Shown: one piece after another, positions 1-9,711 of the stretch
Layout of the letters: every line of letters begins with the position of its first letter
How positions within the stretch are numbered: the first letter of the stretch is position 1
DNA from: Opitutia bacterium
GTDB lineage: Bacteria; Verrucomicrobiota; Verrucomicrobiia; Opitutales; Opitutaceae
Assembly (NCBI GenBank): GCA_016187945.1
Contig: JACPIT010000004.1
Location: 242,854-306,853 of the forward strand
Length of the DNA: 64,000 bases
Reading direction: 5' to 3'
Position numbers and translations under genes: made by a program
The notes under the pieces: model-generated
What the model saw: the letters and a program-made list of their open reading frames with translations, nothing else
The model's database searches: none
What the model was told of the DNA's origin: nothing

Positions 1-2938
1 GTCCACCCAATTCGTAGAGCGAAAGAACCACGGAACCGGACGCCCCGCGGAAAAGGAGGGTGTCCGGCTGCGTCGTTTCACAGACCAAGTGCCGGACGCC
101 GGGCTGCCGGAGCCATTCCCATACTTCGGTGGAGTGTTTCGGGCAGACGTGCGTTCCGAGCGTCTCGATTTTCTGGCTGGGCTGACCAAGCATGCTCGTG
201 CTCATCGTAGCACACGTGTTTCCTGCCGGCGCGAACCGGAGCAGTTGAGTCACGGTTTGCAGCGACAGACTCGCATCATCGGGATCTAGCGCCAGCCAGT
301 CCCACGGAATTGCTCCGTGCGGGTAGCTGAGGATCGTCCGCCTCAGCCCGCGAATCTGCCCGGCGTTCTTGAGCATGCTGCCCTCAGGAATGACCATGTT
401 CGCAAGTTTGCGTCCGATGGCCCGGCGCATGACTGCGTGATCCGCTCCGGTCTGAGCCAGCGCCTCCTGCAGGTGGGCCATCATTGGCGCGATCGCGTGC
501 GCAATCGCGCAGGGATCGAACTCGCGCGTGATCGGCACGCGGCGGTAGGCCGAATCGTAACCCTGGTAATTCAGATACAACTGCATTGCGGACGGGCCCA
601 AGCTGTGCGGCCCCAAATCACCGGAGTCGCCGCCGTCCAGCGGCACCGATGGCCCCAGCGCTCCGCGCGGCGAACGTGCGAACCGGCGTGCCACGGGTGG
701 CGCGATCAGCAGGCGCACCGCCGGCGCATTGCCCCACAGGCACACAACCTCGCGGGAAACCTTTTGCCAGTCACCTTCGTAGGGAGAGTCGTCCGAGACG
801 CTGATCGCTATAGTGAAAGCACCCTCCCCACCAGGCCCGGAAATCTGCACCGCGGTCGGCTCGAAAGTCAGGTTGCTTTCGAGCAGAACGCGCACGTCGC
901 AATCGAGCCCGAATGGCCGAACTTCGACCCTTCCCACCTTGGCCGCGCCCGGCCCCACGATCGGGCAGCCTACGCCCATCGGCACCGGGCCTCGCTGCCG
1001 GGAGGTTTGTCGTTCGCAGCGATCAAGCACTTCTTCGTAGCCTTGGGCCAGACTGTCCTGCGACGAGCGGTGCCGCTCCAGCGCACTGTGAATTTCCTGC
1101 GCGACAGACGCCACCCCCGGTGATCGCGACCGCATCGTCCGCGCGGCCAGAGTCGTCAGACCGGCCTGCACGCACGCGGAGAGCGAACTGCCGTGACGCA
1201 GACAGTCGACCGCGTAGGCCAGCCTTGAATCGGGATTTCGTTCCGACTTCATTGCGCGCAGGTCACGATGTTCGCGCGCTAAGATCTCGGTGTAGTATTC
1301 GATAAGCGAACTTGCCGAAGCCGCAAAGCTCGGCTCGAAGAAATCCGCCGTGCTTGCGTCGCGCTCGGCCCGCACCCGGCGGTGGTCGAGCGGCGTGTCA
1401 TGGACGACGGCGAGAAGGTAGTCCGGGTCTCGCAGCAGGCTGTTCAGGTAATAGAGTCCGGCCTGCGTTAAACCGCACGCATCGGGCTGGTGAAGGCTGT
1501 CCCAATTTTTGTCGAGATCCGTGCCATAAATCAGGTTGGCGATGCGCAGGCGGTTCATCGTCTTGACGATCTCATCCGCGTCGACGACGCCGCACGCCGC
1601 GAGAAAGCCATGGATCTCCGCCAGGCCGGTGGCCGGCCGCTGGGCGCGGATGACCGCGAGGATTCGATGCGTCAGCAGGAACTGGGCTTCCCCTCTCGCG
1701 TCCGGCGTGAAGAGCAGGTTGGCGACATACTCGTTGCGCTCGTAAAGGGTGTGGCTGCCGTAGATCGCCGCTGTCACCGGGTGAAAATCCGCCGCCCGTT
1801 GCTGGTCCGAATCAGCGCTCAACAGCGGCGGGAGCTTGTGGTTCGCGACCATCCGATTGAACAGCACAGCGAGATGCCGCATGTCCTCCGAACTCACGGC
1901 ATCGAAGAACTTCATGATCTGGCGGAACTCCCGCATTGGGTGTCCGGCTTCAATGAGGCGGATCAGACGCTCGCCGATCGCGTGCGCCAACGCAGGCGTC
2001 ACGGGTTGTCCGTCGATGTGCGGCGGCGCCACCATGTAGTTCGCCGCCGCATAGGCCTCGAGCCGCTTGGGCACCCGCGCCAAGATCGCCGCCGCAGCGG
2101 GCGGCCGGATCCGCACGCGAAACGGGCGCGCGGTGCGGCAGCCCAAGCGCGACTGGACGTTTTCGTAGGAGGACGGCCTCATCGTGAGGATCGTGCCCAT
2201 CCCCGTCGACGCCTTGAGGCGCAGGCAGAACGAATACATCTCCGTGATCGTCGCGTTCGGCAACGGATCGAGGTTGTCGAACACAAGGGTCAGCCAGCAG
2301 GTGTGATTCGCCGAGTGGCCGGTCAGCAACATTCCACAGGTGTCGAAAAACGCCGCTTCCGACGCGCCTTTCCTCGTGATCGGCGCAAGAGACTGTCGGA
2401 TCGCCGCGGCGTCCGCCGGCCGTTCGTGCCGCTCTTCACATGCCGCGATCCTTTCCGCCTCCTGGAGAAATTTCCGCAGGAAGGCGGGCCACCATTTTTC
2501 GTTGAACTCGCCGTCGCCGTTCCGGCTGTCCGTGTTCCCATCGAAAAACGCCAGGTGATAGGACTCGTCCTTGCACTCCTGGCTGAGAACGCCGGCGATG
2601 TAGCGGATGGAGGTCGACTTCCCCACCCCGCGCGGGCCGAGGATCGAGAGCATCCGGTTTTGCGGATGGTTGACGATGAAATCCATCACGTCCGCCTCGA
2701 TGTAGCCAGTCGGATAGCTGGCCCAACTCGCGGGTAGCGCGCCGAGCATCGCCTCCTTCACCGAAGGCGTCCACGAGTTGCCCTGCCGCTCGACTATGTA
2801 GAGGTCGCCGATCTTCGCCTTGTCACGAAAATCGAAATTCAGGCCAGACGCGGGGAAGGCATTGGCAAAGGCCCCTTGCAGAGCCGCGAACGTCGAATTG
2901 ATGGCTTCGCTGCTAAGCGAACTCGGGAGCCAGGGCAT
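1..2938 (-). CDS. Partial large P-loop NTPase (STAND/AAA-like) with middle wHTH-like segment and C-terminal CHAT-like region; continues past left edge
   Basis: Manual minus-strand translation from ATG at 2938 (MPWLPSSLSSEAINSTFAALQGAFANAF...) stays open to position 1. Walker A GPRGVGKST (~2612-2638), Walker B-like TLVFDNLDP (~2263-2290), sensor-like GTILTMRPSSYE, then winged-helix-like THRILAVIRAQRP...LTQAGLYYLNSLL, and LANMVIPEGSMLKN..LSYPHGAIPWDWLALD near the left edge. Absent from the ORF track because no stop lies in the window. Confidence 0.85.
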   Translation of the reverse strand, partial: MPWLPSSLSSEAINSTFAALQGAFANAFPASGLNFDFRDKAKIGDLYIVERQGNSWTPSVKEAMLGALPASWASYPTGYIEADVMDFIVNHPQNRMLSILGPRGVGKSTSIRYIAGVLSQECKDESYHLAFFDGNTDSRNGDGEFNEKWWPAFLRKFLQEAERIAACEERHERPADAAAIRQSLAPITRKGASEAAFFDTCGMLLTGHSANHTCWLTLVFDNLDPLPNATITEMYSFCLRLKASTGMGTILTMRPSSYENVQSRLGCRTARPFRVRIRPPAAAAILARVPKRLEAYAAANYMVAPPHIDGQPVTPALAHAIGERLIRLIEAGHPMREFRQIMKFFDAVSSEDMRHLAVLFNRMVANHKLPPLLSADSDQQRAADFHPVTAAIYGSHTLYERNEYVANLLFTPDARGEAQFLLTHRILAVIRAQRPATGLAEIHGFLAACGVVDADEIVKTMNRLRIANLIYGTDLDKNWDSLHQPDACGLTQAGLYYLNSLLRDPDYLLAVVHDTPLDHRRVRAERDASTADFFEPSFAASASSLIEYYTEILAREHRDLRAMKSERNPDSRLAYAVDCLRHGSSLSACVQAGLTTLAARTMRSRSPGVASVAQEIHSALERHRSSQDSLAQGYEEVLDRCERQTSRQRGPVPMGVGCPIVGPGAAKVGRVEVRPFGLDCDVRVLLESNLTFEPTAVQISGPGGEGAFTIAISVSDDSPYEGDWQKVSREVVCLWGNAPAVRLLIAPPVARRFARSPRGALGPSVPLDGGDSGDLGPHSLGPSAMQLYLNYQGYDSAYRRVPITREFDPCAIAHAIAPMMAHLQEALAQTGADHAVMRRAIGRKLANMVIPEGSMLKNAGQIRGLRRTILSYPHGAIPWDWLALDPDDASLSLQTVTQLLRFAPAGNTCATMSTSMLGQPSQKIETLGTHVCPKHSTEVWEWLRQPGVRHLVCETTQPDTLLFRGASGSVVLSLYELGG

Positions 2939-3039
2939 GGGGACAAAACTTGTTCGGACGGCTGAGTTGGCGAAGGATTCATCGATCCTTTGCACCGCGT
3001 GGCCCCACGGTGCTGGCAGCAAGAGCGAGGAAGACCGCC

Positions 3040-3174
3040 ATGGCAAAACTAAAGCCTGCCGAACCGAGCCGCGGCATTCTGGCCGAGCCGACGGCGGAGG
3101 CCCGACGAGACGAGCTGACGCGTGACCAGATGGGGTCATGGCTTGAGGGCCTGTTGCCCAAATCGCGCCGCTGA
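3040..3174 (+). CDS. Possible small protein (44 aa), divergent from the NTPase
   Basis: ATG preceded by GAGGAA; MAKLKPAEPSRGILAEPTAEARRDELTRDQMGSWLEGLLPKSRR*. Short and without recognised homology. Confidence 0.35.
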   Translation: MAKLKPAEPSRGILAEPTAEARRDELTRDQMGSWLEGLLPKSRR

Positions 3175-3357
3175 TTGAACGGGGCGCCGCGCGAGGCGTC
3201 TGACTCCGCCAATATGATGGGCGTGCATTCGGCGCAGAAGGAGTTGTTCAGTTATCAGGTCGATCTCGATCGGCGGGTGCGGGCCGATCACCCGCTGCGC
3301 GTTCGTATCGTTCGTGTGTTTCGTGAGCCCTTCTGCCGCTCCGTTTCTCCCCTCCCC

Positions 3358-3610
3358 GCGCTCTCTGCGTCCTCTGTGCCCTCTGTGTTTCAACCGCTGG
3401 GAATCCGGTCATGATCCAACGGGCTCGATCCGTTTAACACAGAGGTCGCGGAGCACGCGGAGCCGATCCAAACCAGGGAGGCCCGCAGGCCGGCCACGAC
3501 GAGGCACGAAATCTCGACCGCCTTGCAGCTCACAAGGCGCCTATAGGCGCTCGGCACGCAAGCCCCGCCGGACAAAAATCTTTTTGCGCCTCTTTGCGGC
3601 AATCCTTCCG
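3358..3610. repeat. Composite intergenic repeat (CTCTGCGTCCTCTGTG / AACACAGAGGTCGCGGAG, GGCGCCTATAGGCGC, TTTTTGCGCCTCTTTGCGGC)
   Basis: Same modules recur at 5306-5602, 7713-7955 and 59492-59638, in inverted pairs. Confidence 0.75.
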
Positions 3611-3792
3611 TCGCTCGCACCTCTGCGCTCTCTGCGTCCTCTGTGTTTAGCCTTTCGGCGCGGCTGTGAGCTGGGCCGACGTGAAGCGCCGCGGGCCCAG
3701 CTTGGTTCACTTCGTCGAATGCGTCGCGCGGCACGCCGAGATCATGGATCGTCGCTTCGATATCCATGATCTCCTGCGGCCGCTTCACCCGC

Positions 3793-4182
3793 TCAGCCCG
3801 GGATACCTTCGTATTTCACGCCCTGCTTGCTTCCCTTCACCGGCATGATGATGTCGAAACTCGATTGATAGAGCTGCACGCGCACGACGCCGCCTTCATT
3901 TTCCGCCGTGAAATCGCAGTTCACATTGCCGAGAAACACTTCCACCGGCGTGGCGTCGGCTCCCTGGGTGATGAAGCTGAGCTTCCAGTTGTCGGTGTTG
4001 TCGCTGGACCCTTCCAGTGACACCGGCGGCAGTTCGAAAATAGTGTCGTTCGCATCCCTGCTGAGCGTCGCGGCGCTGGAAACGGCGACGCCTAGCTTGG
4101 AGACGAATTGCACGGAGACATTGGAGAGGTCGCTGTTCGTCTGGTTTACGACGACGAACGCGCCTTTGTAGGTTTGGGACAT
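3793..4182 (-). CDS. Hypothetical small beta-rich protein
   Basis: 129-aa ORF MSQTYKGAFVVVNQTNSDLSNVSVQFVSKLG...; composition unlike the spurious ORFs; faint resemblance to Up-regulated-in-Daf-2-type beta-sandwich proteins. Confidence 0.7.
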   Translation of the reverse strand: MSQTYKGAFVVVNQTNSDLSNVSVQFVSKLGVAVSSAATLSRDANDTIFELPPVSLEGSSDNTDNWKLSFITQGADATPVEVFLGNVNCDFTAENEGGVVRVQLYQSSFDIIMPVKGSKQGVKYEGIPG

Positions 4183-4714
4183 TGGAATCGAGAGGGGTGA
4201 GGGGGAGGTTTCGCTGCGGGAAATCGAAGCATGTTTTCATGCCCGCTCATGGGCGGGTATGGCGGCCGCGCAACACGTGCCGCGACGCGAAGTCCATCAG
4301 GACGGGATTTCGAGGTTTGGGGTTTGCCGCCGGGGTGCGTGAATCGAGCTCGGGGGCGCGAGGTCGATCTCGGCGGCAATGTGCGCCGTCACCAAAGCGC
4401 GATCTTCCCGCTAAAGGTGCCATGCCGCGAACAGTTTTCCGCCCATTGCGATCATTTGTTCTCGAACGGTTGAGGAGGTGCCCGAGGGAGTTTCGGCTCT
4501 CGACGGTCTCAAGCCGCCCTGGAGCTCGGCTGCGATTGGGCCGCGGCCTGCCTGGCCGCACCGCGGATCGGCTTTCCCCGAGGCAATGAATGCGTCCGCG
4601 ATACCGCCCATGCGCGATCCAAACTGGTATTCCATCTCGGGCGGACGGCTCGTTTTCACGCGGAACGCATCGCCGCTTCATACTGGCTTCACCGGACGGC
4701 GCCATCTTGCCTCC

Positions 4715-5203
4715 ATGAAAACGTCCGGCATGAAAAGCAGCTCAGCCTTGTTCCTTCAGGCGATCATTGTGCTCATCGCCGTCGGCACTCTCGCTTTCCT
4801 GCTCGGAGAACCTCATCTCGAAGGCAGGAACGCCCACGCCACGATCCTCGAAATCTATTTCCACGATCCCTTCCTCGCGTATGTGTATGCGGGCTCGATC
4901 CCGTTCTTCGTGGCGGTCTGGCGCGCTTTCGGGCTGCTCGATCGCGTCCGGCGCGACGGGGGCCTTTCGCCGCTCGACGTGGATGCTCTCCGCACCATCA
5001 AGAAGTGTGCGCTGGTCCTCCTCGGTTTCATCGCCGGAGGAGTGGTCATCATCCTCGTGTGCGGCGACGGCGAGGATCGGCCGGCGGGACTGTTCATGAG
5101 CCTCCTGATCGCGTCTGCCGCGAGTGTCGTCGCCATTGTGGCCGCGAAGCTCGCTCGAAAGCTGCAGAATGCCTTGGACGGAGCTGAAGAGCGAACGGCC
5201 TGA
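4715..5203 (+). CDS. DUF2975-family membrane protein
   Basis: MKTSGMKSSSALFLQAIIVLIAVGTLAFLLGEPHLEGRN..; four hydrophobic segments; pattern typical of DUF2975. ORF track start (4478) is too far upstream. Confidence 0.8.
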   Translation: MKTSGMKSSSALFLQAIIVLIAVGTLAFLLGEPHLEGRNAHATILEIYFHDPFLAYVYAGSIPFFVAVWRAFGLLDRVRRDGGLSPLDVDALRTIKKCALVLLGFIAGGVVIILVCGDGEDRPAGLFMSLLIASAASVVAIVAAKLARKLQNALDGAEERTA

Positions 5204-5305
5204 ACGCCTGCTGAAAAAATTCCGCTCCGATCATCCGATCGCTCTCAGGCGGGAGGAAACCACTGTCGCAACGAACGCGCTCCGGCGACGCGCCCGGTTT
5301 TCTTG

Positions 5306-5602
5306 TCTGCTCTGCGTCCTTCGCGTTTCAATTCCGGTGAATCCGCGCCCAAACCGAACGATCTCGATCTGCTTAACGCGGAGGCCGCGGAGAACGCGGA
5401 GGGCAGATGACAAAGTCCTCTAGTTGGCGATGGAGCGGCACGAAAACCCGACTGTCTCCCCGCTTATTGCGCGAGTCGTCGGATGATCGAAGTGCCGCCG
5501 AGCTGGAATCCATCAAACGATCAAACTCCTGAGCTGCCAAAAGACACGAAGGCGCACAAAATGGGACTGGGCTTTTCGTGCTTCTTTGTGCCTCTTCGTG
5601 GC
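5306..5602. repeat. Composite intergenic repeat (CTCTGCGTCCTTCGCG / AACGCGGAGGCCGCGGAG and CAAAAGACACGAAGGCGCACAAAA / TTTTCGTGCTTCTTTGTGCCTCTTCGTGG)
   Basis: Two adjacent inverted pairs from the same families as 3358-3610 and 7713-7955. Confidence 0.75.
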
Positions 5603-5680
5603 CAGCTTTCCCGCGATCGATCGTCCCTCGCTGGCTCTCCAGCCGTGTCGATCCATGTCCGTTCGCGGTCAACTCCGCGC

Positions 5681-7591
5681 TCACTGGTGCTCTTCGTAGC
5701 TGATCTCGATCTTCGCGGCGAAAGCCCTCTTCTTCGCGGCGCCGTTGAAGCGGACGCTGTGCGTGCGCTCGTCGTAGACGAAACCGTTCTCCGGATCGGC
5801 CGACACTGGCTGTCCGTCGACGAGCACGCGCAGGCTCTTCTTAGCCAGCGTGGCGCCGGGATCGACCGGATCGAGCGCCACGGCGACGGTATCGGCAATG
5901 CGATCGCCGAGGGCGGCGAGTGGCGCGGAGAAATCGCTGTCGATGTCCAACACGGCGCCGCCGGTGAGTTCGGCCGCGCGGCGGTGCGAGAGATTGTTCG
6001 GTGAGACGACGGCGTGCATCTCGATTTTTCCGCGCTGGTTGCCCTTCACGATGATGAAGGGGCGCAGCACCCAGTAATTGATGTAGCCGTCGAGCGTCTG
6101 CCGCTTCTCGGCATGGTCCGCGTTGTAAGCTTGGATCAGCTCGGGGAGCTTGCCGTTCTCGACCCACTCGGCCTTCGGCGCTCCGCTCGCCCGCTCCACC
6201 CACGTCGCCATGCGCGTCTCCTCCTCGTCCATGAAATAGACCACGATCGTCGTGGCTTCGGGACGCAGCAGCTTGTTCCCGCCGGCCTGATAGTCGGCCA
6301 CGAAGTTATACACGGCGGTGAAGGCAGTGCGGTTGTCGTCGCCGTTGGTGCCGACCTTCACGAGTTCGGCGAAAACCGCATCGGGCGTCTCCGGCGTCAC
6401 CCACGGCTGCGGCATCGCCGGCAACGTCACGAGTTGGCCGTTGCTCGCCACTTCCTTGGTCGCGCGCTTGGGCTGCCCCTTGCGATCGAGCGCCGGTTTG
6501 CCCGCGGCGTCGAGTTGCACGGCGGCGACGCTCTTGGCGTGGCGCTCGCCCTCGTTGACGAAGTCGGTCGTCAGCACGCCGATGCGGTAATCGAGCTTCT
6601 TCTCGTCGAACAACTGGCGGAAGCGACGGAGATTTTCCGCGATGCGCTGCTGGTGCGGCGCCATCGAACGGGAATTATTGATCACGAACACGAGGTCGAC
6701 CTGCCGGCTCTTGCTGCGATCGACGATCTTCTGCTTCGGGATGCGGATCGGTTCGACGCTCACGGTGACGATATTCTCCACGCCGAGCTCCGGATTGTTT
6801 TCGTCCGTCGTGTAGTAGTTGAAGCGATCTTCGCCGATGAAACCGGGATTCGGCGCGTAGCGGAGTTCGCCGGTGCGGCGGTCGAGTTGCGCGGTGCCGT
6901 GCTGCGGCCGGATTTTTTCGTCCAGCGCCCAAACGATCTTCGGGTTCGCCACGGCGGCGCGCTCGGCCTCGCGCATGAAATCCTGGTGGCTGGGAATTTT
7001 CTTCGCGACCGGCGTGTTCGGCCGCGTGATGAGTGCGACGGCGGCCGCAGTCAACGTGTGCTCGCGCGAGCCCTTGACCGTGAATTCGTCGAGCACCACC
7101 GGCGGCGGCGGGCGAATCGCGATCGCGACACGGTTCTCGAAAACGAGCCCGGAGGTCGTGTTGCGCACGGTGTAGGTGAACGAGTCCTCGCCCGTGTAAT
7201 CCTCCCTTGCTTCGTAGACGAAATAGCCGAAGCGCGACGTCTTGGTCGCGAAGAAATCCTCCTCATCGCCCTCGCCCGCCATGCCGACGCGCCCGAACTT
7301 CGGTTCGGTGACGATCGTGTAAATCAAATCGGCAGAGGTGTCGGCGCTCAGAATTTGCGGGGCGACGGCCAAGCGACCGGACAAGCGCCGGCCTTCGACT
7401 TCCAACTTCGTCGGGTTCGGCGACACGATCTTTTCCGCGCCGACCGCGGCTGCTTGATCGGCGGGAGCGCCCGCCGCAGCGGGCGGCACTTCGCCACGGA
7501 CGCACAGCGCCGTGGCGAGAAAGAAGAAAACCATCCGCGCCCACGTGGGCAGGTCGAGTGAGCAGGTCATCGTTGGGAGGTGGATACCCAC
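5681..7591 (-). CDS. Secreted VWA-domain protein with cadherin-like/Ig-like N-terminal repeats
   Basis: 636-aa ORF; hydrophobic N-terminal segment; repeats GEDSFTYTV.. and GEDRFNYYTTDEN; VDLVFVINNSRSM VWA-like motif. Confidence 0.8.
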   Translation of the reverse strand: MGIHLPTMTCSLDLPTWARMVFFFLATALCVRGEVPPAAAGAPADQAAAVGAEKIVSPNPTKLEVEGRRLSGRLAVAPQILSADTSADLIYTIVTEPKFGRVGMAGEGDEEDFFATKTSRFGYFVYEAREDYTGEDSFTYTVRNTTSGLVFENRVAIAIRPPPPVVLDEFTVKGSREHTLTAAAVALITRPNTPVAKKIPSHQDFMREAERAAVANPKIVWALDEKIRPQHGTAQLDRRTGELRYAPNPGFIGEDRFNYYTTDENNPELGVENIVTVSVEPIRIPKQKIVDRSKSRQVDLVFVINNSRSMAPHQQRIAENLRRFRQLFDEKKLDYRIGVLTTDFVNEGERHAKSVAAVQLDAAGKPALDRKGQPKRATKEVASNGQLVTLPAMPQPWVTPETPDAVFAELVKVGTNGDDNRTAFTAVYNFVADYQAGGNKLLRPEATTIVVYFMDEEETRMATWVERASGAPKAEWVENGKLPELIQAYNADHAEKRQTLDGYINYWVLRPFIIVKGNQRGKIEMHAVVSPNNLSHRRAAELTGGAVLDIDSDFSAPLAALGDRIADTVAVALDPVDPGATLAKKSLRVLVDGQPVSADPENGFVYDERTHSVRFNGAAKKRAFAAKIEISYEEHQ

Positions 7592-7712
7592 CTTAGTCTG
7601 GGACGGCCAGCACTAGTTCCGCCACACTCCGAAATCAGCGGGAGGTTTTCCGACCATGCGCAAACGCGAGAGGCGCCATCACGCACGGCGCAGCGAACAG
7701 TGCGTCCGCCGG

Positions 7713-7955
7713 CGTTCCCTCTGCGATCTCTGTGTCCTCCGTGTTCAACCTTTCGGTAGCTGGCTCACGGGCCGCACGAGCCCAATTCTTTCAACACAGA
7801 GATCGCGGAGGACGCGGAGATACCACGCATTGGAGTAGCTGCAAAGAGGCACAAAAGCCCGACGGCGAACGAAAATCACCAGGCGCCTATAGGAGCGCGG
7901 AAGATGATGCAGAACAGGACAGACGCTTTTGCGCCTTTTTGCGGCCATCCTGCCG
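7713..7955. repeat. Composite intergenic repeat (third copy of the AACACAGAG/CTCTGTG plus TTTTGCGCCTTTTTGCGGCC family)
   Basis: Shared modules including CAGGCGCCTATAGG with 3358-3610. Confidence 0.75.
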
Positions 7956-7958
7956 GTC

Positions 7959-8156
7959 CTATCGTTTCAAGAGGACGTGCGTGGCCGCGGGCGTGGTCAC
8001 GTGCTCGGCGACTTTGTAGCCGAGTTGTCGGAGATCGATGCCGGCGAAGAGATTTTCTCCGCGACCAAGGACGACCGGCGCGACTGCGACGTGCTGTCCG
8101 TCGATCAAACCGGCTTGCAGGTATTCGCGGACCGTAGCAATGCCGCCGCCCGACAC
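7959..8156 (-). pseudogene. C-terminal remnant of a dihydrofolate-reductase/RibD-C-like family protein
   Basis: VSGGGIATVREYLQAGLIDGQHVAVAPVVLGRGENLFAGIDLRQLGYKVAEHVTTPAATHVLLKR matches the family C-terminus. An in-frame TGA lies five codons upstream of the GTG and an inverted repeat (8177-8263) adjoins the truncated end. Confidence 0.75.
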
Positions 8157-8176
8157 GCGACGCCAACTTCATCCCC

Positions 8177-8263
8177 TGTCATTCTGAGCGCAGCGAGGAA
8201 TCCCCGCGTGTGAATCCTGCATCGCGCTCGAGCACGTGGATCTTTCGCTTCATTCAGGATGAC
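8177..8263. repeat. Inverted repeat GTCATTCTGAGCGCAGCGA ... CGCTTCATTCAGGATGAC
   Basis: Arms seen directly; the GTCATTCTGAGCG-type sequence is a familiar interspersed repeat in several bacterial phyla. Confidence 0.75.
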
Positions 8264-8434
8264 ACGCCAAGGAGGTCCGAAAGAGTTCTTGGGGAACGGC
8301 TGTGCGTCTGGACCGGCGGGACAGAGGAGCCCGGCGAAGACACCTTCGCGGCGCGCCCAGCAGTCGCGCCCTACCGATCGCGCCGACCGCGCCGCTTCTT
8401 CACGTGATCGTCGATGATCGGGGCGCGGAGCGTT

Positions 8435-8782
8435 TCACTCCACCGTCGCCCCGATCGCGATCGTTTCCTCGCGGTGTTCCTCGGCGTGCTCCTCTTCGAC
8501 TTCGCGGAAACGCTCGGCGTTGAAACCCAGTTCGGCGCGGTTGCCGTTGAACGGGTCGAGCGGGTTCACGAGTTCGTGCAGGAGGATGCGCACCGTGACG
8601 CTCTCTTCCGACGCGCCATTCGGCACGATCTTGCCGTCCTTCACGATGGCGAGCTTCTCGCGGCCGAGCGACACCTCGCGCACCGTGTAGGTCGCGCCCT
8701 TCACGGGCAGCGCCAGGTAGAACTCCCGGATCGCGGCAGGGAAAACATCGTCCACGCAGACTACTTTCGCACCAACTTTCAT
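8435..8782 (-). CDS. Hypothetical protein
   Basis: MKVGAKVVCVDDVFPAAIREFYLALPVKGATYTVREVSLGREKLAIVKDGK...; start shortened relative to the ORF track. Confidence 0.75.
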   Translation of the reverse strand: MKVGAKVVCVDDVFPAAIREFYLALPVKGATYTVREVSLGREKLAIVKDGKIVPNGASEESVTVRILLHELVNPLDPFNGNRAELGFNAERFREVEEEHAEEHREETIAIGATVE

Positions 8783-8825
8783 CGCCCCCACGGGACACAC
8801 TCGCCGGCAAAGTGCAACTCCAACG

Positions 8826-9617
8826 GTGCCCGCGCGTGGACCATCGGCGTCCGCCGCCACTTGTTGTCTCGCTTTCGCCGTTCGGGGCGCGACGCTGCTC
8901 GTTCCGTTGCCCCCTCCTCCCACCGATTCGCTGCCGGACGATCCCTACGAACGCACGCTGACCCAGATGCAAAAACGGCTGCAACGAGTCCGCTCGCTCC
9001 GGCAGATGTTCGCCGCGCTACGTTGGGGCCTCGACGAACTCGATCGCACGCTCGCCGACACGCCCGCGGGCGTGCGGAAGAAAGTCGCCTGCCGCTCCGG
9101 TTGCGATTTCTGCTGCTACGTGCCGGTCGATGTGCAGGCGCATGAAGTGTTTTTCGCCGCCGAACACATCCAACTCCATTCTTCGCCCGAGGCGCTCGAA
9201 GGGATCGTCGCGCGACTCGCCGCCCATCGCGTGCGCGTCGCCGCCTATCGCGCCGGCGAGCGCGACCACAGCCGAAATCCGTGCGCACTGCTCGCCGCCG
9301 GCGCTTGTTCGATCTACGACGCCCGCCCGCAGCCCTGTCGCGCGCATCACGCAAGCGACGCCGCCGTGTGCCGCGCCCATCGCGACGACCCGACGATCGA
9401 CATCGGCGCGGTCTATATCCCCGCGCTGCGCGCGCGCATGTTCGCCGTGATGCTCAGCGTCGACGCCGCACTGGAAACCGCCGGCTACGACGACCGCGCC
9501 TACGACTTCGGCTCCGCGTTGCACGAAGCGCTCACCAACAGCCTCAGCCTCGACACCTGGATGCGCCACCAACCGGCTTTCCCCGACTCGTGCCTGGCCG
9601 ACGCCAGCGATGCCTGA
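8826..9617 (+). CDS. YkgJ-like cysteine cluster protein (putative metal-binding)
   Basis: Cys pattern CRSGCDFCCYVPVDVQAHE ... CALLAAGACSIYDARPQPCRAHH; start uncertain. Confidence 0.8.
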   Translation: MPARGPSASAATCCLAFAVRGATLLVPLPPPPTDSLPDDPYERTLTQMQKRLQRVRSLRQMFAALRWGLDELDRTLADTPAGVRKKVACRSGCDFCCYVPVDVQAHEVFFAAEHIQLHSSPEALEGIVARLAAHRVRVAAYRAGERDHSRNPCALLAAGACSIYDARPQPCRAHHASDAAVCRAHRDDPTIDIGAVYIPALRARMFAVMLSVDAALETAGYDDRAYDFGSALHEALTNSLSLDTWMRHQPAFPDSCLADASDA

Positions 9618-9711
9618 GCCCACGCCGGCACGAGCGAGCAACCTGCGATTGCACCGCGCCACGCGCTTCATTTTTCGTGTCTTCGCCGCATTTCGTGATG
9701 AAATCCCGGCC

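Noticed and set aside
1490-2737. 415-aa plus-strand ORF
   Set aside because: Antisense to the NTPase, whose frame was verified by manual translation at several points.
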